This document shows positions 45,633-56,792 of a stretch of DNA of 64,000 nt, in pieces (position 1 is the first letter of the stretch; each line of letters opens with the position of its first letter). Source of the stretch: Kibdelosporangium persicum (GTDB lineage Bacteria > Actinomycetota > Actinomycetes > Mycobacteriales > Pseudonocardiaceae). Both the position numbers and the translations under genes were made by a program. The notes under the pieces were generated by a model. It did no database searches and was not told the origin of the DNA. It saw only the letters and a program-made list of their open reading frames with translations. The stretch spans positions 62,001 to 126,000 of the forward strand of contig NZ_JAAATY010000011.1 of NCBI RefSeq assembly GCF_013280595.1, written 5' to 3'.

Positions 45633-46307
45633 GTGCCCGACCGAAAACCGACTCCGATCAGCGGCGCGAAATCCGGTGCAACCGGCACCGGAAGCGCGTC
45701 GCTGACAGCGCTGCCTACGCAACTGCCAGTGGCGGAGCAGCGTCCGGCGTCGACAGCATCAACGGGGCCTCCCGTGCCCACAGTGCCGTCGTGGGGTCGT
45801 CGCAGGGTCCTGTTGCTCAATGCCACGTTCGAGCCGCTCACCGCGCTGCCCCTGCGGCGTGCGGTCGTGCTTGTGGTCTGTGGCAAAGCTGAGGTCGTGC
45901 ACGGTGATCCGGCCGGAATGCTGATGCATTCCGCCACGTCGAGCGTGGAGATCCCGTCGGTGATCAGGCTCAGCAACTACGTCCGCGTGCCCTACCGGGG
46001 ACGCGTGCCGTTGACCCGTGCCGGGCTGATGCACCGCGACCGCTACAGATGTGCCTACTGTGGCGGCCGGGCGGAAACTATAGATCATGTCGTGCCGCGC
46101 AGCCGTGGGGGTCCCCACACGTGGCAGAACTGTGTGGCCAGTTGCGCGAAGTGCAACCACAAGAAGGCCGACAAACTGCTGAGCGAGCTGGGCTGGCGGC
46201 TGCGGGTCGTCCCCGCGGCGCCGCGCGGACCGCACTGGCGCCTGCTCGCCGGGGTGGCAGACGCCGATCCGCTGTGGCTGCCCTACCTGGGCGAGCCCGC
46301 CGCGTAG
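45633..46307 (+). CDS. HNH endonuclease family protein
   Basis: 224 residues from the GTG at 45633, chosen because GGAGGTGG lies at 45621-45628; a GTG at 45594 is the alternative. A disordered Ser/Thr/Pro-rich stretch (~1-55) precedes VLLLNATFEPLTALPLRRAV, the family's conserved opening. The HNH core with two zinc-knuckle pairs follows: YRCAYCGGRAETIDHVVPRS, then RGGPHTWQNCVASCAKCNHK. Mycobacteria have the same gene at this place (Rv2469c). The role is not known; it is a broadly conserved chromosomal protein rather than a homing enzyme. Confidence 0.9.
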   Translation: MPDRKPTPISGAKSGATGTGSASLTALPTQLPVAEQRPASTASTGPPVPTVPSWGRRRVLLLNATFEPLTALPLRRAVVLVVCGKAEVVHGDPAGMLMHSATSSVEIPSVIRLSNYVRVPYRGRVPLTRAGLMHRDRYRCAYCGGRAETIDHVVPRSRGGPHTWQNCVASCAKCNHKKADKLLSELGWRLRVVPAAPRGPHWRLLAGVADADPLWLPYLGEPAA

Positions 46308-46315
46308 GCGGCCGT

Positions 46316-46720
46316 TCAGGACGTGACGCGAGTACCCGCGGTGACACGGGTCCCGCGGGTAACGCGGGTGCCCCTGGTCACGCGGGTGCCTTCGCGGGCG
46401 ACGCGAGTACCGGCGGTGACGCGGGTGCCTTCACGCGTCACACGGGTGCCTTCACGAGTGACCCGCGTACCTGACGTAACCCGAGTGCCGCGCGTCACTC
46501 GCGTGCCCCTGGTGACGCGGGTTCCGCAGGTGACCCGCGTACCTTCGGCGCAGGCGGTCACGCGGGTTCCCCGGGTGACTCGGGTGACTCGGGTGCCACG
46601 AGTGACCCGTGTGCCGCTGGTGATCAGCGCGGTGACACGGGTTCCCTCGGCATACCCATCACACAATGCAGCGAACTGAGCGTCGATCATCGCCTGATCG
46701 GGGGTCGGCATCGGGGTCAT
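46316..46720 (-). CDS. Tandem GTRVT-repeat protein, unknown
   Basis: 134 residues from the ATG at 46720, which has a strong GAGGAGG seven bases upstream. A unique ~25-residue N terminus (MTPMPTPDQAMIDAQFAALC) is followed by 16 copies of GTRV[TA], spaced mostly 6 residues apart (7 when a Glu is inserted, as in REGTRVT; two longer gaps ALITS and ACAE). The product is very basic, without signal peptide or membrane helix. Variation between units is at wobble positions. The plus strand is also open here and reads VTRVP repeats, but lacks a good ribosome site. I know no family for it. Confidence 0.7.
   Translation of the reverse strand: MTPMPTPDQAMIDAQFAALCDGYAEGTRVTALITSGTRVTRGTRVTRVTRGTRVTACAEGTRVTCGTRVTRGTRVTRGTRVTSGTRVTREGTRVTREGTRVTAGTRVAREGTRVTRGTRVTRGTRVTAGTRVTS
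46319..46645. repeat. Degenerate 18-bp tandem repeat (GTGACGCGGGTNCC core)
   Basis: About 16 units, period 18 bp with occasional 21-bp or longer units, each a variant of GTGACGCGGGTGCC on the plus strand. Both strands stay open because the period is a multiple of three. The wobble positions of the two strands coincide, so synonymous drift in GTRVT (minus) is also synonymous in VTRVP (plus). Confidence 0.9.
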
Positions 46721-47116
46721 GTCGGGGCCTCCTCGTGACTGACAAGTGAGAAGTAGTGCTTCGAGCGGGGTCCGCAAGGTCCGTACAGGTGAAAGTTATG
46801 GGTGATCGAACAAACCCGCAAGCCGTCAACTCGGTCCAACCGTTCGGTTCGGGATCGATGCGGCCGTTCGCCACCACGGACTCGGCCGGGCGCTGGACAG
46901 TACCGGCAGGCACTTGGCGCATACGGATTACCAAGGCCGCAGGACATGCGACTGTCCGGAATCGGAACGCTCCCAGTCAGTGACACATCCCCGGTGACAC
47001 ACAACCGGGCGGCACATTCCGGTGGAACATCACCGGTGACACATCCAGTGGCTCGCTGACCGGCCCTCAGCCGGGGTCGACGCTCCCCGGTGGAGGAGGT
47101 CGGTTACCTTTAGCGC
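46721..47116. other. 396-bp region without a convincing gene; GTGACACA repeats
   Basis: This gap holds the upstream region of the GTRVT gene on its left and of the ctaJ-like gene on its right. A short frame (46798-46983, MGDRTNPQAVNSVQPFGSGS...) has low third-position GC and is not accepted. GTGACACA occurs three times (46980-46987, 46994-47001, 47036-47043), the last inside a perfect palindrome TCACCGGTGA (47030-47039). TACCTT (47105-47110) is a likely -10 for a leaderless ctaJ-like transcript. Confidence 0.5.
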
Positions 47117-47368
47117 GTGAGCCCGGTCGAGACAGTTCTCGTCTTCGTAGTGATCCCGGCGGCCATCTATGGCGCCGTGGCGTTGCTGACGCTGCGCGAG
47201 CGTGCCGCCAAGACCCCGAGGTACCGGCCAGGGCAGGACTGGGACTACCCGCCTGTCTGGTGGACCGCCAACCCCGCGGGAGTGGCGCAGCCGGTGCGCT
47301 CGACAGACGAGGAAGACGCCGCGCAGTACGCGCGGACCGCTTGGGGAGGTGCCCGTGGCAGCTGGTGA
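47117..47368 (+). CDS. ctaJ: Small single-span protein, aa3 cytochrome oxidase subunit CtaJ-like
   Basis: 83 residues. One N-terminal membrane helix (VETVLVFVVIPAAIYGAVAL) is followed by the motif YRPGQDWDYPPVWWTANP, which I associate with CtaJ, a small subunit of the actinobacterial cytochrome aa3 oxidase, and an acidic/aromatic tail (DEEDAAQYARTAWGGARGSW). The GTG lies just after a TACCTT -10 element, so the mRNA may be leaderless. It overlaps the DUF5130 gene by 14 bp. The CtaJ name is from memory of the motif; a general actinobacterial membrane protein is the fallback. Confidence 0.65.
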   Translation: MSPVETVLVFVVIPAAIYGAVALLTLRERAAKTPRYRPGQDWDYPPVWWTANPAGVAQPVRSTDEEDAAQYARTAWGGARGSW

Positions 47369-47846
47369 GGTCGTCAAGGCCGGTCCGGCCGTCATCGACG
47401 AGTCGCAGCTTCCGGAAGGCACGGTCGTCACGCACACCGGACGGCTGTCCGTCGCGCGCCCCTACCGGGAGGCCGAGCCCGCGTTGCCGTTCACGCCGGT
47501 CCAGCTGTCCCGGTTGGACGAGGCGCTGACGCTGGCCAGCCGCGCCGCCGGACTGGCGTTCAGCGTCTACCTCGGAGCGTTGGGCACCGACACGCGCGTG
47601 GAAGCCGAGCGCCTGCACGCGTCCAGCGAGGACCCGAGCCACGCCGTGCTGATCGCCGTCTCACCGGGACAGCGCGTCGTCGAGATCGTCACGGGTGAGG
47701 AGGCGTCCCGCCGCCTGCCCGACCGTGGCCTGAAGCTGGTCGTGATGGCCCTGGTCGCGTCCTTCAAGGAAGGCGACCTGATCGGCGGCCTGGTGAGCGG
47801 CCTGCGCATGCTCGCCGACCAGGCAGGCACCCCAGCCACCCACTGA
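47355..47846 (+). CDS. DUF5130 domain protein (TPM-phosphatase-like)
   Basis: 163 residues from the GTG at 47355, preceded by GGGGAGGT; earlier in-frame starts lie inside the previous gene. The chain FTPVQLSRLDEALTLASRAA, FSVYLGALGTDTRVEAERLH and HAVLIAVSPGQRVVEIVTGE matches the DUF5130 family, a TPM-domain relative; mycobacterial Rv2468c is equivalent. No signal peptide. Function unproven. It ends before a strong bidirectional terminator facing pepN. Confidence 0.87.
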   Translation: MAAGEVVKAGPAVIDESQLPEGTVVTHTGRLSVARPYREAEPALPFTPVQLSRLDEALTLASRAAGLAFSVYLGALGTDTRVEAERLHASSEDPSHAVLIAVSPGQRVVEIVTGEEASRRLPDRGLKLVVMALVASFKEGDLIGGLVSGLRMLADQAGTPATH

Positions 47847-47858
47847 AACCCCAGCTCA

Positions 47859-47915
47859 CCCCTCGTGAGTGGTTATCAGGGTTAGAACCCCGATAACCAC
47901 TCACGAGGGGTTTTT
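47859..47915. terminator. Strong bidirectional terminator between DUF5130 and pepN
   Basis: A perfect 19-bp inverted repeat (CCCCTCGTGAGTGGTTATC, 47859-47877, with its complement 47892-47910) encloses GGGT/ACCC as an inner stem, so the hairpin is nearly continuous over ~23 bp. TTTTT follows at 47911-47915, giving an intrinsic terminator for the plus strand. The two genes end on either side. Confidence 0.92.
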
Positions 47916-47916
47916 G

Positions 47917-50481
<2,565 letters not shown>

Positions 50482-50570
50482 TGATCACCTCAGGTTCGAC
50501 GGGAAGTTGACAACCGTATCCAATCACGGCCGCCGGGAAGATGAAGACGGCCGATCCGGTTGTGCAGGAC

Positions 50571-51197
50571 ATGAGCGCCCATGAAGAAGCAGCCCAGCAG
50601 ACGAAGGTCGACTTCTACTTCGACCCGGTTTGTCCGTTCGCGTGGATCTCCTCCCGCTGGATCCTCGAGGTCGAGAAACACCGCGACATCGATCTCAGGT
50701 TCCGTGTGATGAGCCTCGCAGTCCTCAACGAGGGCCGGGACCTGCCCGAGGACTACCGCAAGTTCCTCGACCGGGCGTGGGGACCTGTCCGGGTGGCCAT
50801 CGCGGCGGCCCAGCTCAAGGGCGAGGAGGTGCTGCGGGACCTGTACACCGCTCTCGGCACCCGTATCCACAACGAGGGGCGCAAGGACTACGACCAGATC
50901 ATCCTGGACGCCCTGGAAGAGGTGGGCCTGCCCGCTGACCTGGCGAAGGCCGCCACCAGCTCGGACTACGACGAGGCACTGCGCAAGAGCCACCACGAGG
51001 GCATGGACCCGGTCGGCATGGACGTCGGCACGCCGACCATCCACATCGACGGTGTCGCGTTCTTCGGGCCGGTGCTCACCAGCATCCCGCGTGGCCAGCA
51101 GGCCCTCGACGTGTTCGACGGGTCCCGGCTGCTCGCGAGCTACCCGAACTTCTTCGAGCTCAAGCGCACCCGGACGGGGGAGCTGAACTTCGAGTGA
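50571..51197 (+). CDS. DsbA-fold mycothiol-dependent nitroreductase, Rv2466c orthologue
   Basis: 208 residues from the ATG at 50571, which fits Rv2466c length; an ATG at 50541 would add ten residues. [60 protein letters not shown] and [20 protein letters not shown] follow Rv2466c closely, with [13 protein letters not shown] at the end. The active site is CPFA (C21), whereas I recall CPWC in Rv2466c, so the second Cys is absent. The family reduces nitro drugs with mycothiol. It is divergent from pepN (89-bp gap). A paralogue is at 14606. Confidence 0.93.
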   Translation: MSAHEEAAQQTKVDFYFDPVCPFAWISSRWILEVEKHRDIDLRFRVMSLAVLNEGRDLPEDYRKFLDRAWGPVRVAIAAAQLKGEEVLRDLYTALGTRIHNEGRKDYDQIILDALEEVGLPADLAKAATSSDYDEALRKSHHEGMDPVGMDVGTPTIHIDGVAFFGPVLTSIPRGQQALDVFDGSRLLASYPNFFELKRTRTGELNFE

Positions 51198-51248
51198 CGT
51201 TCTAAGGTCGGTGGTGTTCCGTGCACCACCGACCTGAGGGAGTTACCC

Positions 51249-52650
<1,402 letters not shown>

Positions 52651-52679
<29 letters not shown>

Positions 52680-53334
52680 GGATTTCGCGCGCCCGCGCGA
52701 CGAAGTCCTTGTCCACAGGGGACCCGTGCCCGGGGACGACGACCTCCGGATCCAGTGCCAGGAGCCTGTCCAGCGCTCCCGGCCACCGCGTCACGTCGCC
52801 GTCCCCGAAGGACTCCTCGATGAACTCCGGGTGCTCGACGAGGTCGCCCGCGAACACGGTCCGGGTGTCCGGAACCTCGATCACGGTGTCGCAGAACGAA
52901 TGCGCCGGCCCGAAGTGACGGAGTACGACCTTTCGGCCACCGAGCTCGATCTCGGCCCGGCCGGCGAAGGTCCTGGTGGGGGCGACCAGTTCGGATTCCT
53001 CGATCGCGGCACCGATCTCCGGCTTGCCCTGCTCGCGGTACCGCCGCGCCCAGGCGGTCTTCTCCTCCACGTCGAAGCGGAAGTTCTCGTGCGCCCACAC
53101 CTCACACGGCTGGAACGGACCCGTGCCGTAGCAGTGGTCGAAATGCGCGTGCGTGTACACGACGTGCCACGGCTTCGCGGTGATCTGCCTGATCTGCCTG
53201 GCCAAGGCGGCTCCTTGGACGTGATCGCCCGGAGTGTCGATCACCAGGCACGCGTCGTCGCCGACCACCAGGCCGGTGGTCAGGTCGAGTTCCTCGTGCC
53301 TGACGACGTGGACGCCGCCGGCCACCTCGATCAC
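52651..53334 (-). CDS. MBL-fold metallo-hydrolase
   Basis: 227 residues from the GTG at 53334 that overlaps the upstream stop (GTGA). The zinc motif THAHFDH (H62, H64, D66, H67) is followed by [26 protein letters not shown] and [14 protein letters not shown], which supply the other ligands. It resembles SoxH/quinoprotein-relay or glyoxalase II-like hydrolases. It is cytoplasmic and coupled to the ComB-type phosphatase; the last 29 bp overlap the aldehyde dehydrogenase gene in antisense. Substrate unknown. Confidence 0.9.
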
Positions 53335-54020
53335 TGGAAGACGCCGTTCACCAGGGTCGGCGTCGCCTTGCTCACGTTGACCTGACCGGCCAGCGCGATG
53401 TCCTCGGTCAAGCCCTTCACGCCCAGTTCGAGACCGGAGCCGCAGCCGCCCAGCAACTCCGCCAGGTACGGCTCGGCCGTGCGGAACGACGTCGCGGCGA
53501 ACGCGGCCTCGGGCGAGGCCGGGCTGTAGCCCTCGGCGAGCAGCGCGGACACGATCGCGCCCGCGCCGATGTAGTCCTCCATGGCGACCCGCAGCGAACC
53601 GGTCTTCTGGTTCTCGTACATGGTCACGCCCCACTGCTCACCAGCGGCGATCACACCGATCGGGCCACGGTCGGCCAGATCGATCGCCTTGTCGGCGACC
53701 GCGGCCGCGTTGCGCAGGCAGCCCGCCATCACGGTGGTCTGCAGCGCGGCGCGCTGGCACAGCCTGCCGCCGTTCGGGGAGGTGAACGTGATCTCCGTGC
53801 CCGCTTCGACGGACTTGAGCTCACTGGGCCGTTTCAGCCCGGTGGTCTGCTCCGACGGCGCCCGCAGCGCGAGCCGCGCGCCCTGGCCGACGATCAGATC
53901 GACCGACGTGGTGAAGCTCAACACATCGACGATGATCAGTACCGTGCAGTGCGGGGCCAGCGCCTCGACGCCGTCCATGCCCCATTCCAGCCGTACGCCG
54001 AAGCCGTCCTGAGTGAACAT
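53331..54020 (-). CDS. 2-phosphosulfolactate phosphatase family protein (ComB-like)
   Basis: 229 residues from the ATG at 54020. The ComB fold is seen in HCTVLIIVDVLSFTTSVDLI, FTSPNGGRLCQRAALQTTVM, GCLRNAAAVADKAI and PIGVIAAGEQWG. ComB is a Mg-dependent phosphatase of coenzyme M synthesis in archaea. Bacteria lack that pathway, so a related phosphoester is probable. It is paired with the MBL hydrolase by a 4-bp overlap and divergent from rpiB (41-bp gap). Confidence 0.87.
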   Translation of the reverse strand: MFTQDGFGVRLEWGMDGVEALAPHCTVLIIVDVLSFTTSVDLIVGQGARLALRAPSEQTTGLKRPSELKSVEAGTEITFTSPNGGRLCQRAALQTTVMAGCLRNAAAVADKAIDLADRGPIGVIAAGEQWGVTMYENQKTGSLRVAMEDYIGAGAIVSALLAEGYSPASPEAAFAATSFRTAEPYLAELLGGCGSGLELGVKGLTEDIALAGQVNVSKATPTLVNGVFQ

Positions 54021-54061
54021 GCCTCCAGCCTGCCAGCCCGTTCCATGGCACACTTCGGCGC

Positions 54062-54529
54062 GTGCGTGTGTATCTCGGAAGTGACCATGCCGGTTACGAG
54101 CTGAAGACGTATCTGGCCGACCACCTCAGGCAGGCCGGCCACGAGGTCGTCGACGTGGGTCCGCGTGTCTACGACGCGCAGGACGACTACCCGCCGTTCT
54201 GCATCGCGGCCGCTCAGCGCGTGGTCGGCGACGAAGGCAGCCTCGGCGTCGTGATCGGCGGGTCCGGCAACGGCGAGCAGATCGCGGCGAACAAGGTCGA
54301 GGGCTGCCGGGCGGCGCTGGCGTACAACGTCGAAACCGCGCAGCTGGCCCGTAAGCACAACAACGCCCAGGTGGTCGCGATCGGCGCGCGGATGCATTCG
54401 CCCGAGGACGCCGCGCAGATCGTCGACGTGTTCCTCAAGACGGAGTTCGAGGGCGGCAGGCACCAGCGGCGGATCGACCTGGTCCTGGACTACGAGCGCA
54501 CGGGCGTCCCACCCGCGCTGCCGGAGTAA
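54062..54529 (+). CDS. rpiB: Ribose-5-phosphate isomerase B
   Basis: 155 residues. MRVYLGSDHAGYELKTYLAD opens the RpiB/LacAB family, followed by VIGGSGNGEQIAANKVEGCR (anion-binding Gly loop) and ETAQLARKHNNAQVVAIGAR. Actinobacterial RpiB uses an active-site Glu or Ser in place of Cys; here the segment reads GGSGNGEQ, in keeping with that group. It interconverts ribose and ribulose 5-phosphate in the cytosol. It lies 12 bp before the Fpg/Nei gene, as in mycobacteria (Rv2465c-Rv2464c). Confidence 0.95.
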   Translation: MRVYLGSDHAGYELKTYLADHLRQAGHEVVDVGPRVYDAQDDYPPFCIAAAQRVVGDEGSLGVVIGGSGNGEQIAANKVEGCRAALAYNVETAQLARKHNNAQVVAIGARMHSPEDAAQIVDVFLKTEFEGGRHQRRIDLVLDYERTGVPPALPE

Positions 54530-54541
54530 ACTGGTCGGCAA

Positions 54542-55351
54542 ATGCCTGAAGGTCATACGCTGCACCGGCATGCCCGGATGCACCACCGCCGTTACGCGGG
54601 TCACCCGGTCGCGGTCTCCAGCCCACAGGGCCGATTCGCCGCCCAAGCGTCCATTCTGGACGGCCGCAAGCTGGTCCGTGCGGAGGCACACGGAAAGCAC
54701 CTGTTCCACGTGTACGGGCCGGACGCGATCGTGCACATCCACCTCGGGCTGCGCGGATTCTTCGACGAGCACAAACTGCCGGAGCTCGAACCGGTCGGCC
54801 AGGTCCGAATGCGCGTCGTGGGACGTGCACATTGGACAGACCTGCGTGGCCCGAACGCGTGCGAACTCTGGACCGAAGACCAGGTCTCGGCCTTACGCGC
54901 GCGACTGGGTCCCGACCCGCTGCGCCGCGACGCGGACCCGGACAAGGCCTGGAACAGGATCTCCCGTTCGCGGGTGCCGCTGGCGGCGTTGCTGATGGAC
55001 CAGGCGGTGATCTCCGGGGTGGGCAACGTCTACCGGGCGGAAATCCTGTTCCGGCACGGTGTCCCGCCGATGATCCCGGGCAAGGAGGTCGACCCGACCG
55101 TCTTCAAGGAGATGTGGGACGACCTGGTCGACCTGATGAACCACGGCGTGAAGGCAGGCTCGATCGACACGGTCCGGCCCGAGCACATGCCCGAGGTGAT
55201 GGACCGCGAACCCCGCAAGGACGCACACGGCGGTGAGGTGTACGTCTACCGGCGGGCCGGACTGCCCTGCTACCTCTGCGGGACGACGGTGGAAAAGGCG
55301 GAACTGGTGGGCCGCAACCTGTTCTGGTGCCCGACCTGCCAACCGGAGTAA
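54542..55351 (+). CDS. Fpg/Nei family DNA glycosylase (Nei2-like)
   Basis: 269 residues. Catalytic P2 and E3 follow the start Met (MPEGHTLHRHARMHHRRYAG). The Lys of the beta-hairpin is in ILDGRKLVRAEAHGKHLFHV. The helix-two-turn-helix reads LMDQAVISGVGNVYRAEILF, and the C-terminal zinc finger has C-x2-C...C-x2-C in PCYLCGTTVEKAELVG ... FWCPTCQ. It removes oxidised pyrimidines and cuts the strand. It is co-transcribed with rpiB; the mycobacterial equivalent is Rv2464c. Confidence 0.94.
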   Translation: MPEGHTLHRHARMHHRRYAGHPVAVSSPQGRFAAQASILDGRKLVRAEAHGKHLFHVYGPDAIVHIHLGLRGFFDEHKLPELEPVGQVRMRVVGRAHWTDLRGPNACELWTEDQVSALRARLGPDPLRRDADPDKAWNRISRSRVPLAALLMDQAVISGVGNVYRAEILFRHGVPPMIPGKEVDPTVFKEMWDDLVDLMNHGVKAGSIDTVRPEHMPEVMDREPRKDAHGGEVYVYRRAGLPCYLCGTTVEKAELVGRNLFWCPTCQPE

Positions 55352-55406
55352 CGCCCTTCGGCTGATCAGCGCGTTGCCGGTTGGCCTGGCAGGGTAACCG
55401 GCGAGC

Positions 55407-56063
55407 ATGATCCGCGTGGTCCTGCTTGTCCTGCTCTTATCAGGCTGTGCCGCACTCCCGACGGGCCCGAACGTGCCCATCACCCACGTACCCCCAGGCA
55501 CCCCCGACGCCGCGACCGCCCGCACCCAACTCGCCGCCTTGGTCGTCCAGGCGCCCGCGTCTCTCGCTGGCTACGTACGGTCCTGCGAGTCGGGAGCCGC
55601 CTGCGTCTTCGGCCGCCCGTGGATCGATGTCGACGGCGACGGGTGCGACCAACGCAGTCAGGTACTCGCCCGCGACTTGAGTGGCGTGTCCCGCAAGGAA
55701 GGCCGCTGCGCGGTGACTTCCGGGACCCTTCAGGACCCGTACACCGGGGACACCGTCACGAGCGTCTCCAAGATCCAGATCGACCACGTGGTGCCCCTCG
55801 CCGAGATGTGGCGCTCCGGCGCTTCGACCTGGACCCTGGACCGCCGCGCTCTCGCCGCCAACGACCTACGCAATCTTGTGGCCGTACAAGGCAAAACCAA
55901 CCAGGCCAAGGGCGACCAGACGCCCGACCAGTGGATGCCGCCCAACACCGGGTACGCGTGCCCCTACGCCCGGATCTACGTCGGCGTGAAAGCGGCTTAC
56001 GCCCTCACGACCACAACCACCGAACGCGCCGCCCTCGACCGAGCCCTCGCCGCCTGCCCCTGA
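55407..56063 (+). CDS. Secreted HNH/DUF1524-type nuclease lipoprotein
   Basis: 218 residues. Signal peptide MIRVVLLVLLLSGC ends in a lipobox (lipidated C14). The nuclease core reads KIQIDHVVPLAEMWRSGAST, then LDRRALAANDLRNLVAVQGK and NQAKGDQTPDQWMPPN, the GmrSD C-terminal (DUF1524) HNH form: DHVVPLAE with the later Asn and Lys-rich helix. Two Cys pairs (SCESGAACVFG; DGDGCDQRSQ) may form disulphides outside the cell. It could digest extracellular DNA for nutrition or defence. No immunity-gene candidate is adjacent. Convergent with the gene at 56793. Confidence 0.88.
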   Translation: MIRVVLLVLLLSGCAALPTGPNVPITHVPPGTPDAATARTQLAALVVQAPASLAGYVRSCESGAACVFGRPWIDVDGDGCDQRSQVLARDLSGVSRKEGRCAVTSGTLQDPYTGDTVTSVSKIQIDHVVPLAEMWRSGASTWTLDRRALAANDLRNLVAVQGKTNQAKGDQTPDQWMPPNTGYACPYARIYVGVKAAYALTTTTTERAALDRALAACP

Positions 56064-56334
56064 CCCCTCACCCACCACCACCACCACCTCGCCACCTCGC
56101 CCCACCCCATTGGCACCCCACCCCACTCCAGCACCTGGCACCCCGCCCGGGCTCCGACACCCCGCCCGGCTCCGGCCCACCTGGTGTCTCGCCCGCTCCG
56201 GCACCTGGCACACCACCCGCTCCAGCCCGCCTGGTGCGTCGCCCCGCTCCCGCCCGCTGTCCAATGCGCCACCCCACGCCTGCCCCTGCCACCGCTCCGC
56301 GAAACGCGCACTCCAACACCGCGTGTCCGCCACT

Positions 56335-56410
56335 CCGGCACCGCGAAGTGCACTCTCCGGCACCACGAAATGCACTTTCCGGCACCATGAAATGCACTTT
56401 GCGGCACCGA
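56335..56410. repeat. 22-bp tandem repeat, three units plus a partial fourth
   Basis: Units 56335-56356, 56357-56378 and 56379-56400 share CCGGCACCRYGAARTGCACT plus two bases; the fourth starts GCGGCACCGA at 56401. A degenerate copy may lie at about 56290-56312. Differences are only a few bases per unit, so the array is young. It is not in a gene. Confidence 0.88.
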
Positions 56411-56475
56411 GAATTCTCCGCTGCTGCGCCTGAAACCGCATTCAGAACTCAGTCCACCCCGAGCACAGCATTCGT

Positions 56476-56538
56476 CACTCTGCACTCAACATTCAGCACT
56501 CTGCACTCAGCATGCTGAATTCTGAATTCAGAGTGCAG
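56476..56538. repeat. 21-bp duplication followed by an interrupted palindrome
   Basis: CACTCTGCACTCAACATTCA... (56476-56496) is followed at once by a near copy (56497-56517). Then comes CTGAATTC-T-GAATTCAG (56515-56531), a perfect 8-bp inverted repeat around one base, and AGTGCAG, which pairs with the CTGCACT of the duplicated unit. The whole could fold into a long hairpin. Confidence 0.8.
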
Positions 56539-56693
56539 CGCTCAATCTTCAGGATGCTCCGGCGCGGGCCCCAGCCGTCACCGTAGGCCGCGCCGTAGCC
56601 CTCACCGCAGCGGTCACCCAGCGGTCGCCCAGCCTCGGCTCATCCTCGTGGCCTTGAAAGATCACCGAGCCGCCCTGAGCCGCCGCAGTCCTG

Positions 56694-56728
56694 CATTCAG
56701 CATTCAGGGTTCAGCATTCAGGGTTCAG
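56694..56728. repeat. Heptanucleotide repeat (CATTCAG/GGTTCAG, five units)
   Basis: Five consecutive 7-bp units: CATTCAG, CATTCAG, GGTTCAG, CATTCAG, GGTTCAG. ATTCAG also occurs in the palindrome block 180 bp to the left, so the two blocks may share an origin. Confidence 0.85.
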
Positions 56729-56792
56729 GCGCCGACCCACGAAAACGGGCGGCCCATCACTCGGACCGCCCGCCTCACCTCAATCGGCGCAA

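Larger units (their letters stand above)
56064..56792. other. 729-bp non-coding region rich in short repeats
   Basis: No credible gene in either direction. Bases 56070-56330 are C-rich with loosely repeated GGCACC and CCGGCTCC strings. Then come three different repeat groups, listed separately: 22-bp units, a 21-bp duplication with an interrupted palindrome, and 7-bp units. AT content rises locally around GAATTC. It separates two convergent genes, so no promoter is needed. Confidence 0.75.

Noticed and set aside
46323-46679. Plus-strand VTRVP-repeat frame as the true gene
   Set aside because: Weak ribosome site and no unique head, while the minus frame has GAGGAGG and a non-repetitive N terminus. 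Kept as an observation only.
46798-46983. 61-residue plus-strand frame MGDRTNPQAVNSVQPFGSGS
   Set aside because: Third-position GC is clearly lower than in neighbouring genes, no ribosome site and no recognisable family.
55437-55439. TTA codon in the nuclease signal peptide as a sign of bldA control
   Set aside because: TTA codons also occur in at least eight other genes here (RDD 5346, lacI 8141, ABC 16557, telA 18931, the giant gene 33538, glbO 44232, mscS 44892, Fpg/Nei 54893), so TTA is not a special marker in this genome.
56335-56410. CRISPR-like 22-bp repeats
   Set aside because: Units abut directly without spacers; simple tandem repeat.
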